In this document: piece by piece, positions 10,707 through 18,978 of the stretch | Numbering within the stretch: the stretch's first letter is position 1 | How the letters are laid out: each line of letters begins with the position of its first letter | Source of the DNA: Acidobacteriaceae bacterium | Lineage (GTDB): Bacteria > Acidobacteriota > Terriglobia > Terriglobales > Acidobacteriaceae | Assembly: GCA_003139095.1 (NCBI GenBank) | Contig: PLHW01000008.1 | Location: 1-64,000 of the forward strand | Length of the DNA stretch: 64,000 bases | Reading direction: 5' to 3' | Notes under the pieces: generated by a model | What the model saw: the letters and a program-made list of their open reading frames with translations, nothing else | Databases searched by the model: none | Told to the model about the DNA's origin: nothing | Made by a program: the position numbers and the translations under genes

Positions 10707-11819
10707 TCACTTGCAGCCCGCATCCGCGAACTTCCCTTTGACTCTGGTCAGAGCTTTTTGGTTCTCATTCCGCATCGGAGCCAATTGATGCCGATAGCCA
10801 AAAGCCGCAATGGAATCACCCTCAAGCAGCGGGGCCTGATCTGTCAGTTTCTTCACAGCATCCCGATAATATTCACATCGCCCCGCAGAGGAGAGGTCGC
10901 CTGCATCTTCTAAAATGCGTCCCGCTTCGTAGAGGTTTAGGAAATCTCCCGATGAATGGGATTCCGTCTCGCAGGATTTGTTTGCGTATAGAACAGCCTC
11001 ACGCAGCCAGCTGTCCCGAGCTGCTGGTTGTTCATGCGCCCGCATCACGTACATCATAGCGATCTGTTGGTAAATCACTGGGCCGGGCGCTTCCCTCGCG
11101 GCGGCTAACCCAATTTGAACGGCCTTTTCGTAGTCCCCCTTTTGAGCGTATCGCGTCATCTCCGACGCTGCTTTTGTTATCACAGGGTTTGCGCTTGGCT
11201 CGTTCGTCGGAACGCGATCGCCACAGGATGCGAGTTCTCTTTTCACACGGGACACCTCTTCTGCATTGTGTTGGCGAAAGGGCGCCAATCGGAAGCTTTC
11301 TCCCTCAATTGTGGCGCGGTTGCCTTGGAGCTTTGGAGACAAGTTCTCCAGCACTTCGACAGCCCGTTGGAAATAGCGGCAGGAGTCACTGGTGGGCAGA
11401 TTATCTCCGGCAAGTTCGTATGTCTGCCCGACGTTGAAAATGTTAGACAGATCGTTTGGCTCTGCGCTCAATGCTTTTTCTGCGTATTGAGCGGCAAGCT
11501 CGGCCCACTGTGCCGCTTGCTTGGGGTCTTTGTTGGGATCTCTGTATTCCCGGATAGCGTACGCTTGAGCAACCATCTGGTAGATGAAATAGTCTGACGG
11601 TCGTCCTGTCCGTGAGCGCAGCCCTAGTTGAATCTCATCTTCAAACTGTTCTCTCTCTCCAAGCTCGGCCATTTGAGTAGCGACATCTCCAAGTCCGGGT
11701 GGCGAAGTTAAAGACCATGCCTGAGCTCGCGTGTTCTGGTAATGGATGAGGAGCGGAACAGCCGCAACCAGCAAGGCTAAGACGATTAGCCCGAATGTGT
11801 ACCGCTTAGGAAATGCCAT
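10707..11819 (-). CDS. Membrane-anchored TPR-like protein of unknown function
   Basis: I do not recognise a specific family. The protein (370 residues from the ATG at 11819) starts with a single transmembrane or signal-anchor helix (YTFGLIVLALLVAAVPLLIH). It then shows helical repeats with TPR-like spacing in two similar halves of about 150 residues. Each half ends with a recurring block containing a Cys-Tyr/Phe pair (DSCRYFQRAVEVLENL versus GRCEYYRDAVKKLTDQ), so the protein looks internally duplicated. A TTG at 11861 in frame is a less likely start. No clear ribosome site is seen. The gene lies between repeat copies B and C, with orientation opposite to the repeats. Its role is unknown. Confidence 0.75.
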   Translation of the reverse strand: MAFPKRYTFGLIVLALLVAAVPLLIHYQNTRAQAWSLTSPPGLGDVATQMAELGEREQFEDEIQLGLRSRTGRPSDYFIYQMVAQAYAIREYRDPNKDPKQAAQWAELAAQYAEKALSAEPNDLSNIFNVGQTYELAGDNLPTSDSCRYFQRAVEVLENLSPKLQGNRATIEGESFRLAPFRQHNAEEVSRVKRELASCGDRVPTNEPSANPVITKAASEMTRYAQKGDYEKAVQIGLAAAREAPGPVIYQQIAMMYVMRAHEQPAARDSWLREAVLYANKSCETESHSSGDFLNLYEAGRILEDAGDLSSAGRCEYYRDAVKKLTDQAPLLEGDSIAAFGYRHQLAPMRNENQKALTRVKGKFADAGCK

Positions 11820-11928
11820 AGACCAAATGGATTCCGATTCTGTGGCTACACTACTTCGCAATCGTCAAAAGGGAGCCACGCGCCTCGTTCTCAATGAACC
11901 ATAAGGCTTTTCTCTGCAAGGGGCAAGA

Positions 11929-12019
11929 TAACTGGCGTAAGCAGGCGTTCTCGCAACTTTGCGCCTTTCCTTCGCCTTTTTCAGCGACGATGAGCGATAT
12001 CGCGATTCTTCGCCAACCA
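11929..12019 (+). repeat. Palindromic cassette-border repeat, copy C
   Basis: 91 bp, the same length as copy B. The left end is TAACTGGCGTAAG and the right end CTTCGCCAACCA. The core reads GCAACTTTGCGCCTTTCCTT ... GATGAGCGATATCGCGATTC. It lies in the gap between the genes ending at 12111 and starting at 11819. Confidence 0.72.
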
Positions 12020-12110
12020 TGGTCACGCCTTGTCTCTAGGTGCCGGGCGCACCCCTAGTAGCCAATGGCTAGGCCGACCCAGCCGCTATCGACATCTAGC
12101 AACAGGTGCT

Positions 12111-12797
12111 CTACGCCATTCTGCGAGATGCCTCCGATGCCGAAAAGTGTAGCGTGGGCCCTCCCGAGACGTCTATCGTCGCAGTGAAGGTGCAGTCGGA
12201 ATTCACAGAAACGGTCCCGGTGAACGTGTTGCTTTGAATCGTTCCACCGTTGAAGTTGATCACATCGGAGCCCGATTGCGCGCCTTTAGAACTTATCGTC
12301 TCCTGTGCGGTTTCAACTGCGGGGCCATAAGGTGTGATTGGCCACTGGAACTCTTCGGCAAAGCTTCCCTTGGCGCTGGCCTCGGTGCACAGCGTCTTCT
12401 TTAGCCGGTAGGAAGTGAACTGATATGCGGATCCGGCGTCGGTGGAAATTCCAACGATCTCGGCCCCATTTCCAAAGATATTGCCTGAGAAATGGATAGT
12501 GTTGCCGTTGCTGTCGGTCGTAGTCTCGGTGAAAGTGCAGTTCGCATTCACGGTGTAGGTACCGCTGATCGTCACATCGGTATAAGGGGTGCCGTTGAAA
12601 TTCTCCGCGCCCACCCCGCTAAAACTGCCCGCGTTGTTAGTGCGGAGGCTAAGCGCAGCTCCATAGCCCTTCCCTAACTGGCCGATAGCGCTGCCCGCGT
12701 AGGTTCCGTTCACAGTGGCTTGATTGCAGGTCGTCGCATGTGTAGATAGAGCGAGCGAGAAAGATAAAAGTGTCAAACAAAAGATGCGAAGTTTCAT
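12111..12797 (-). CDS. Secreted two-repeat protein of unknown function
   Basis: The 228-residue product has a signal peptide (residues 1-21, ending THA). It then has two similar domains of roughly 100 residues, each with a Thr/Ser/Gly-rich beta pattern and a conserved Cys pair: CNQATVNGTYAG ... NCTFTETTTD, and CTEASAKGSFAEEF ... DCTFTATIDV. The spacing suggests one disulphide per domain and a beta-sandwich fold. I do not know a named family; similar short secreted proteins are common in Acidobacteria. The start has an AGAGGT ribosome site. The gene is the third unit of the repeat-bracketed array and is on the strand opposite to the repeats. Confidence 0.78.
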   Translation of the reverse strand: MKLRIFCLTLLSFSLALSTHATTCNQATVNGTYAGSAIGQLGKGYGAALSLRTNNAGSFSGVGAENFNGTPYTDVTISGTYTVNANCTFTETTTDSNGNTIHFSGNIFGNGAEIVGISTDAGSAYQFTSYRLKKTLCTEASAKGSFAEEFQWPITPYGPAVETAQETISSKGAQSGSDVINFNGGTIQSNTFTGTVSVNSDCTFTATIDVSGGPTLHFSASEASRRMA

Positions 12798-13048
12798 GGG
12801 ACTACCTCTCTGGATTGAATTGACTTGCTCTGCGAGGTGAGACCCAGGCTGACGGAGTAAAGGGAGGACGCATGCTCGTCGGGCCGAAGGCCTTATGCGC
12901 GCAACGTGCAGAGGAAGTATGGTAGTCCATCGCGGTCTACGCTAGTACAACCGTCACCTGAGCTTGTGAGGGGCAAAGGGGCGAGGTCACATGCCCCAAC
13001 GGGCATTAGCGACACTCGGCCCAAACCCTGGCGTAGCCGAGGGAGATT

Positions 13049-13131
13049 GTTGGCGAAAACGATTGCACAAGCTTGCGCTTTTGTTTCGCCTCTTTGCAGG
13101 TTGATGGGTGCTATAGGGATGTTTCGCCAAC
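13049..13131 (+). repeat. Palindromic cassette-border repeat, copy D
   Basis: 83 bp bounded by a 7-bp perfect terminal inverted repeat GTTGGCG ... CGCCAAC. Pairing continues inward (GTTGGCGAAA against TTTCGCCAAC). The core reads GCACAAGCTTGCGCTTTTGT ... GATGGGTGCTATAGGGATGT. It is the best preserved overall palindrome of the set. Confidence 0.78.
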
Positions 13132-13170
13132 TGAGCGAAAGCATTAGAATCCGGTCTGGATTCCGCCGCC

Positions 13171-13623
13171 ATGACCGTCACTAGATTTGTTCTTCTCGTT
13201 TTGGGTGTTTTGCTGTCAGTCGCCGTCTACGCTGCCGTCCACGTAATCGTCCAGACAATGGTCGACCGAGTAAAAGCGGCCAAATCAAATCCTAAAGTAT
13301 TTCCCGAAGGATTCCCTGAGGGGTTCAAGGTTCAGCGCATAGAAATCAACGCCGCGAGGGCAATATCCGGCTTTCCGCCTTCGGACATCGCAAAGTATTT
13401 TCGTGAGCATCCTGAAACCGCCAGAGCCTTACTGTTGGACTCCTACGACAAACGATATACTCCAGCGACCTACATTGAGGAGAAGGGCAACGGATTCACA
13501 GTTGCTTGGTTTACGAGGGATTTGAAGCGCCAGTGCGTTCAGGAATTCTCCGACTTGTCGGATGCGGCTACTGACTATCTCCTGTTTTCACTTGGCAAAG
13601 GTCGATGGACTCCTGCCAAATGA
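13171..13623 (+). CDS. Small membrane-anchored protein of unknown function
   Basis: No family is recognised. The 150-residue product has an N-terminal hydrophobic helix (residues 5-27, RFVLLVLGVLLSVAVYAAVH) and a soluble domain rich in charged residues, with an aromatic C-terminal part (FTVAWFTRDLKRQCVQEF). It is probably a signal-anchored periplasmic or cytoplasmic protein. The ATG has no recognisable ribosome site; instead a 6-bp inverted repeat (GAATCC ... GGATTC, 13147-13163) ends just 7 nt upstream. This gene is the fourth unit of the array, lying between repeat copies D and E and reading in the direction of the repeats. Confidence 0.65.
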   Translation: MTVTRFVLLVLGVLLSVAVYAAVHVIVQTMVDRVKAAKSNPKVFPEGFPEGFKVQRIEINAARAISGFPPSDIAKYFREHPETARALLLDSYDKRYTPATYIEEKGNGFTVAWFTRDLKRQCVQEFSDLSDAATDYLLFSLGKGRWTPAK

Positions 13624-13630
13624 CCAGCAT

Positions 13631-13712
13631 TCAACGAATGACGTGGAGGCGATGTCGTCGAGTTCGCGCCTTCCATTCGCTTTTTTGTGGGTCAATGAGC
13701 GTTATGGGGAGT
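13631..13712 (+). repeat. Palindromic cassette-border repeat, copy E (right end cut by IS)
   Basis: The core is recognisable (GTTCGCGCCTTCCATTCGCT ... CAATGAGCGTTATGGGGA), but the conserved right arm ending in CGCCAAC is missing. It is replaced by GTGTTGAAAAAGTC, which looks like the left end of the adjoining insertion sequence. The left boundary is approximate. Confidence 0.6.
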
Positions 13713-13715
13713 GGG

Positions 13716-14588
13716 TGTTGAAAAAGTCACGGTAATTAGAGGCCGAGATGGCGAGAAAGCATGTTACAAGGAAGAGATCCTGGCCATGCTTTGCATCCTT
13801 GCCATCGTCGGAGGCCTGCTGCTCATGATGGGACATCATGATCGTTCGGAAGCGCTGTTTTACTACTTTCGTCTGGAAGATCAAGTTCCCGAGAACCATC
13901 TGCTGCGGCTGATCGAGAAGCACATCAGCTTCGACTTCGTGCGCGAACGACTGAAAGACAGCTATAGCGAGACCGGGCGTCCCTCAATCGATCCCGAGCT
14001 GTTGCTGCGCATTCTGCTGATCGGGTATCTGTACGGTGTCAGCAGCGAGCGCAAGCTGGTGCAGGAACTGCGCATGCATCTGGCTTGGCGCTGGTTCACC
14101 GGACTGGGATTCGATCAGGAAATTCCACATCACTCGACGTTCTCCCAAGAATCGGCACGGGCGGTTTCAGGAATCGAATTTGTTCGAGGAATTGTTTGAG
14201 CTGATCGTGCGGCAGTGTGTGGACGTGGGACTGGTGCAGGGCCAGCACTTGTCGGTCGATGGCACCTTCGTAGAAGCGAATGCGGCGAAGGAGAGCCGCA
14301 TTCCGCGGGAGCAGTTGGCGGAAGCGGCCAAGGTGCATCAAAGCGTGCGCCAGTATGTGAAGGAACTGGAAGAGCAGAACCCGGTGGAAGAGCCGTGGCG
14401 GCGCAAGATATGCTCACCCGTTTCAGCGAGTGCCAAGGACGAACCCCCGAATCGGTGGGCGCCGACACGACCTATGGGAACGGGGAGTTCTTGCAGTGGT
14501 TGGCGGATCGCGGCATCACTCCGCATATGCGAACCCGCGACAGTATCCACAGAAAGAGGAGTCTATTCTTCGGTCCCGAGCGTTTCAC
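13716..14588 (+). mobile_element. Broken insertion sequence (IS1182-like DDE transposase)
   Basis: From the ATG at 13825 the frame reads as a DDE transposase N-terminus (LFYYFRLEDQVPENHLLRLI, then LLLRILLIGYLYGVSSERKL and IPHHSTFSQ). One extra base near 14147 shifts the continuation (NRHGRFQESNLFEELFEL ... LSVDGTFVEANAAKE) into the next frame. Near 14398 an internal stretch is missing, because the text jumps directly to the C-terminal part (TRFSECQGRTPESVGADTTY, GNGEFLQWLADRGITPHMRT), so one catalytic acidic residue block is lost. The likely left end is at about 13716. The right end is absent because the sequence passes directly into a PAS-domain gene fragment. The element is inactive. Confidence 0.8.
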
Positions 14589-15027
14589 GAACGAACCGAA
14601 GGATGGAACAATCATGATGCCGGCCGGCCACGTCAGGGTCGAACAACTGGCGGCCGTGCTCTCAACTCTGCCCCTCGATCTGACATTCGTCGATGCTGAG
14701 GACCGCGTTGCCTTCTTCAGCGAAGGCCCTGATCGTATCTTCGCGCGCAGTAAAGCAATCATCGGACGCAAGGTTCAACATTGCCACCCGCCCCGCAGCG
14801 CCAACACGGTTAACAAAATCCTGGACGACTTTCGCGCAGGCCGTCAGAACGTCGCTGAGTTCTGGATCAACTTTCAAAACGAGTTCGTCCATATCCGTTA
14901 TTTCGCTGTTCGCAACGACGAAGGCAAGTACCTGGGCACCGTGGAACACACTCAGGATTTGGCGCCGCTGCGTCAACTTTCCGGCGAGAGAAGGCTCCTT
15001 GCAAACGAATCCAACGGAAGCCACTGA
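14589..15027 (+). pseudogene. PAS-domain (DUF438-type) C-terminal fragment fused to the IS
   Basis: In frame with the last transposase piece, the sequence switches to the C-terminal PAS domain found in DUF438 proteins: LAAVLSTLPLDLTFVDAEDR, FFSEGPDRIF, a GRKVQHCHPP motif, then AEFWINFQNEFVHIRYFAVR. The N-terminal DUF438 and hemerythrin-like parts are missing. An ATG at 14614 would give a free 137-residue PAS protein, so expression cannot be excluded, but no ribosome site is evident. I interpret it as the remnant of a sensor gene cut by the IS or by a deletion that removed the right end of the IS. Confidence 0.7.
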
Positions 15028-15149
15028 ACTCCAACCTGTCACTGAGTGTTCTACGTTCCAGAGCAAAACCCGGGGACGATAAGACGGGACGTACGATACA
15101 TTTCAAGCCGACGAAGTTCAAAAAGGACCCAGCGACAAACGTGTTTGCG

Positions 15150-15722
15150 TCAGCGACCGAAACTGTAACGCAAAGTGAATCGGGCCTGAACTGGTTCTAT
15201 GGAGTGCACAACCGTTGTGAATGCAGCGTTAGCGTTCACAACACTCGCAACCTGCTCCTGCCCTGCTAAGGTTGTTGGCGGTGTGGCTGGTAGCCCCAGC
15301 CCGACTGCTGGCGTTATTTGCGATACATAGGCATAGTTGACGTCGTGATCTCGGCGGTTGAACAAATTCAAAACTTCGCCCCAAAGGCTCCAGTTCTTGT
15401 TGATTTTATAACTGGCTCCCAGGTTGACCAACGTCGTTGAGGGTGAGTTGTAAATTGCGTCGGAAGTCAAAGGGCGCGGGCCAAAATAGCGCAGGCGCAA
15501 ACTCGCTGAAAAGCGTTTGTAATCCTGCAGCGTGGCGCCCGCTGCAACCACCCACCGAACTGCTTCCGGCACCTCCTTGCCATACGGATTTTGCAGGAAC
15601 GTGCCGCCCCCAGTCGGAATCAGCCCAAAGCAATTCGGATTTCTTCCGCAAAGCTGAGGACCCGTAGGGGTCGAGGTGTAGAACGTCGAATCGTCCGGGT
15701 CGTTTTGGGTCTCTCCAACAAT
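15150..15722 (-). pseudogene. C-terminal stub of a TonB-dependent receptor
   Basis: The minus-strand frame is open from about 15722 and has no start codon suited to an exported protein. It begins inside an extracellular loop (FYTSTPTGPQLCGRNPNCFG) and ends with typical last strands of a TonB receptor barrel: LRYFGPRPLTSDAIYNSP, LGASYKINKNWSLWGEVLNL, RFTLRYSFGR. About 190 residues remain of a receptor that normally exceeds 700. The 5' part has been removed, leaving the stub next to the promoter region of the transketolase-like gene. Confidence 0.75.
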
Positions 15723-15770
15723 CCGTGAGAGTCCTGTGCTTCATGGATGCTATGATTTTTAAAACCGTCT

Positions 15771-18299
15771 ATGACATCTCTCACTCACGTAGTTCCTTCT
15801 CCCTTCCAGCAACAACCTTTGGCGTACGATCCGCTGCTCGACGACGTTGGATACATGACCTGCATGACCCTGGTGCTGCTGGGAAACTACGCGCAGACCG
15901 GGCATCTCGGGGGACCGCTCGCATACACACCGTACAATGTTGCGGCGCATTTGGTCGGGCCTGAAAACGGTGGACTCCGTTACGATTACCGCCGGCCAAA
16001 GCATCCTTACTGCGACAAATTCATGCTCGCGGCTGGTCACTCGATCCCCACGTGCTATGCGCTGTGGATGATCATGGGCCAGGCGCTGTATCGCAAATAT
16101 CAGCAGACTGGCGATCCGCGTTATCACGTCGACCCACTGGTTGCGATGCTGCCGATCGACGCGTTGGGATTCCGGCGCGGCGCGGGCGCGCTGAAGACGC
16201 TGCTGCGGGATACGGGTCTGGAAGACAACCCGCTATTCGCGCAGGCGAAAGGCCGCGGCATTCGCGCGCTCTCCGGACATGCCGAAAGCACCGACTGCAC
16301 CAACGACGTGAACGGCGGACCGTCGGGCATCGGCATCGCAACGGCCGCGGGCAAAGCGGCATTCTGGGATGTGATGGGCGCGCCGACCTCGCCGAAAGTG
16401 ATCGCGCTGGAGGGCGAATTCGCGCTCACCGAAGGTCACGCGCAAGAGTTCAAGACGCAGGCGCTCGCGCTGCAAGTGGGCAAGCGTTTGCGCGTGCTGA
16501 TTTCCGACAACAACGCGGGCATCGACGATTGCCTGATTGGCGGAAAAATTGGCGGCGTGATCGCGGCGTGCTTCGACGGCTATGACATCGTGAGCCAATG
16601 GACGTCGTATGGATGGAACGTCTTTACGCTGACGAACGGCAACGATTACGGCCAGGTGGCCGCGGTGCTGAAGGCGATGGACGCAGTGGACCCGCACGAC
16701 CGCCGTCCCATCGCCGCGATCGGCAAAACGATCAAGGGCTACTGGCCCAACGCGGTTGGCGGAAAAATCCCCGGCTACGGCGGCGAGCAACTCGTGAGTT
16801 ACCCAAGCCACCCCTACGCGCTGAAGATGAACTCGGAGTACTTTGTCGCGCTGGCCTCGACCTTCGAGAAGCGTTACGGCGTGGAGTTTGACGGAATTCG
16901 CAAGGGTCCGGTTGCCAACAATCGCGAGCGATTGATCCAGTTCAAGACGAACATCGACATCGTGATGTCGATACTCGACCGCAACGGATTGGGCGATCGC
17001 CTCGCCGATCGTCTCGTGGAAATCGGCGACACGGTGCGCGACGACGTGAAGTTGCGCATCTCAGCCTCGAGCGATCCTTTCCTCGACGATCGCCTGCGCG
17101 TTGCGGCGCTACCGGAAGAGCCACAGAAGGTCTCAATTCACAATGCGATCTCCGGCACGGAAAAGCAGGTCAGCATTGCCCTGTTCAAGAAGCCGGGCGA
17201 GGTGGCCGGGGCGCGGCGCGCGATTTCGGAAATCATCAAGTGGATGAATTACGTCACCGAAGGACGATTCTTCACGGTGGCCGCGGACCTTTCGGAGTCG
17301 ATCAACGTGGAGCACGGCAGTTTGTGGGGGCACTACAGTCCCACGGACAATCCGCTGGGCACGCGTTTGAAAGCGCCCATACAAGAAGCGGGCAATGTTT
17401 CGACCGCCATCGGATTGGTGAGTCAAAGCGCTTCCGTCGATCCGGAAAAATTCGCCGGCGTTTGGGCTTTGAGCGGCACGTACGGAGCATTCACGCCGCT
17501 GATGTACACTCCGGCGCGGGTCTGGAGTCAGCAAAATCAGGACAGCAAATTCCGCATGGGCGTGCTACATATTCTCGCCGCGCACTCCGGCCCTGAAACC
17601 GCGGCGGATGCCCGCACCCACTTCGGCATCTTCGCGCCGCAAGTGTGGAAGCTGTTCCCGCGTAGTCAAGCCATCAATTTGAGCTTTTGGGATTACAACG
17701 ATGTCGCGCCCGGCTATTTCGCGGCGGCGGCAATCGCGGCGCGCGATCCGCTTGTGGGCATCATCACGCTGGAAGTGGCGCGTCCCGACTTCCCGGTCGC
17801 GGACCGCAACCATTTCGCCGACGCCGATCTGCGCGCAGCGGCAAAAGGCCTCTACGTGATCCGCGATTTCGCGCCGGACAAGCCGCGCCACGGCTACGTG
17901 ATCGCGCAAGGATCGAGCTCGACTGTGAATCTCGTGAAAGTGCTGCCAAGACTCGAAGCGGCCGGTGTGAACGTGAAGGCGGTCGCGGTGATCAGCGAGG
18001 AGTTGTTCGATCGCCAGCCGCAGGCGTATCGCGATTCCGTGCTGCCGCCCGAGGCTCGCTACGATTTGATGGTGGTATCAACGGGCACGCGACGCATGTG
18101 GCCGCTGCGCAATCTCGGTCCATTGACGGATGAGTATTCACTCACGTCCGACTTCGACAATTCCTGGAGAAGCGGCGGCCTCGAAGCGGACGTGATCGCG
18201 GAAGCACACCTCGATACCGATTCGATTTTCGAGGGTGTGAAGCGATTCGCAAATGAACGCGACCGCCGCATCAGAGATCAACGCAAAATGATCGGTTAG
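15771..18299 (+). CDS. Transketolase-like thiamine diphosphate enzyme
   Basis: At 842 residues this is larger than usual transketolases (about 660). The N-terminal pyrophosphate domain (about 20-300) has GHLGGPLAYTPYNVAAHL, AAGHSIPTCYALWM and a ThDP motif. In that motif the usual GDG is replaced by GEF (LEGEFALTEGHAQE), while the downstream ...DNNAGID is kept. The central Pyr domain (about 490-680) and a C-terminal transketolase domain (VISEELFDRQPQAYRDSVLP) follow. The family matches transketolase-like proteins of Acidobacteria and related phyla. The substrate could be sugar phosphates (pentose phosphate pathway) or a 2-oxoacid, and I cannot decide from sequence. The gene stands alone. Confidence 0.75.
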   Translation: MTSLTHVVPSPFQQQPLAYDPLLDDVGYMTCMTLVLLGNYAQTGHLGGPLAYTPYNVAAHLVGPENGGLRYDYRRPKHPYCDKFMLAAGHSIPTCYALWMIMGQALYRKYQQTGDPRYHVDPLVAMLPIDALGFRRGAGALKTLLRDTGLEDNPLFAQAKGRGIRALSGHAESTDCTNDVNGGPSGIGIATAAGKAAFWDVMGAPTSPKVIALEGEFALTEGHAQEFKTQALALQVGKRLRVLISDNNAGIDDCLIGGKIGGVIAACFDGYDIVSQWTSYGWNVFTLTNGNDYGQVAAVLKAMDAVDPHDRRPIAAIGKTIKGYWPNAVGGKIPGYGGEQLVSYPSHPYALKMNSEYFVALASTFEKRYGVEFDGIRKGPVANNRERLIQFKTNIDIVMSILDRNGLGDRLADRLVEIGDTVRDDVKLRISASSDPFLDDRLRVAALPEEPQKVSIHNAISGTEKQVSIALFKKPGEVAGARRAISEIIKWMNYVTEGRFFTVAADLSESINVEHGSLWGHYSPTDNPLGTRLKAPIQEAGNVSTAIGLVSQSASVDPEKFAGVWALSGTYGAFTPLMYTPARVWSQQNQDSKFRMGVLHILAAHSGPETAADARTHFGIFAPQVWKLFPRSQAINLSFWDYNDVAPGYFAAAAIAARDPLVGIITLEVARPDFPVADRNHFADADLRAAAKGLYVIRDFAPDKPRHGYVIAQGSSSTVNLVKVLPRLEAAGVNVKAVAVISEELFDRQPQAYRDSVLPPEARYDLMVVSTGTRRMWPLRNLGPLTDEYSLTSDFDNSWRSGGLEADVIAEAHLDTDSIFEGVKRFANERDRRIRDQRKMIG

Positions 18300-18537
18300 T
18301 CGAGCGGGGCTTGTCTGTACTCGTCGTTAGTGGGCATTTTCAGAGCCTGCGGGACAACTCCCAAAGAAAGAACGATCACTCAGGCGATCGACTGCCTCTC
18401 AGTTTTTGTGATTTTCTCCGCTCCCGACCACACTGGCCATAGGCCCGCTTCGAGGAGATTGCCATTGATCTCCTCCAAGCCGTTTCTGGATAGTGCGCGT
18501 AGGCTACCACCCCATCCAGAATGGCCGGCGGCGCAGT

Positions 18538-18978
18538 TTAGAACTCTAATTCGGCAATCAACTTCAAGACTCGAAGAAGTGTTGTGCGTTCTTCCGGAGT
18601 CAGTTCTTTTCGGAGTTTATCGTCAGCGGCTATCCTCGCATTGATCAGGCGTCTCCTGTATTTGTGGCCTTTTCGCGTCAACGTAACGTGAATTGCTCTG
18701 CCCGATTTTGCTTTTCTCTCAGACACCAGCCCTTCCTGAGCCATCGACTTGATGGCTCGGTGCACGACAGTTCGGTCGAAACCGAGAAGTGTGGCGATTT
18801 GATTCTGATTGAGCGCGGCACCGCCCCGGAGTGTGGATAGGATGAAGCCACGAGTCGCAGAGCACCGAGTTTTTCGTTCAAGTCTCTTCCCGACGGAAAA
18901 ATAGGCTGCAAAAACGTGGGCAAGTACTGAGTCCCTCAGGATGTCTTGAGGAATATCCTTCTTTGGAACGATGATCAT
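18538..18978 (-). CDS. MarR-family transcriptional regulator
   Basis: The 146-residue protein has the MarR winged-helix core (about 40-110): LNQNQIATLLGFDRTVVHRA as the recognition helix region and GRAIHVTLTRKGHK as the wing. The ATG at 18978 overlaps the TGA of the upstream nitroreductase gene as ATGA, so the two are co-translated. A longer start at 19014 exists inside the nitroreductase gene but is less likely. The protein probably represses its own operon through the two palindromes at 19696-19734, and its inducer may be a substrate or product of the nitroreductase. That is inference from position. Confidence 0.88.
   Translation of the reverse strand: MIIVPKKDIPQDILRDSVLAHVFAAYFSVGKRLERKTRCSATRGFILSTLRGGAALNQNQIATLLGFDRTVVHRAIKSMAQEGLVSERKAKSGRAIHVTLTRKGHKYRRRLINARIAADDKLRKELTPEERTTLLRVLKLIAELEF

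Noticed and set aside
9025-13715. Calling the palindromes firm attC sites
   Set aside because: Only copy B has AAC/GTT at both ends. The triplets normally required for recombination are changed in the others, so I keep the integron reading as a hypothesis.
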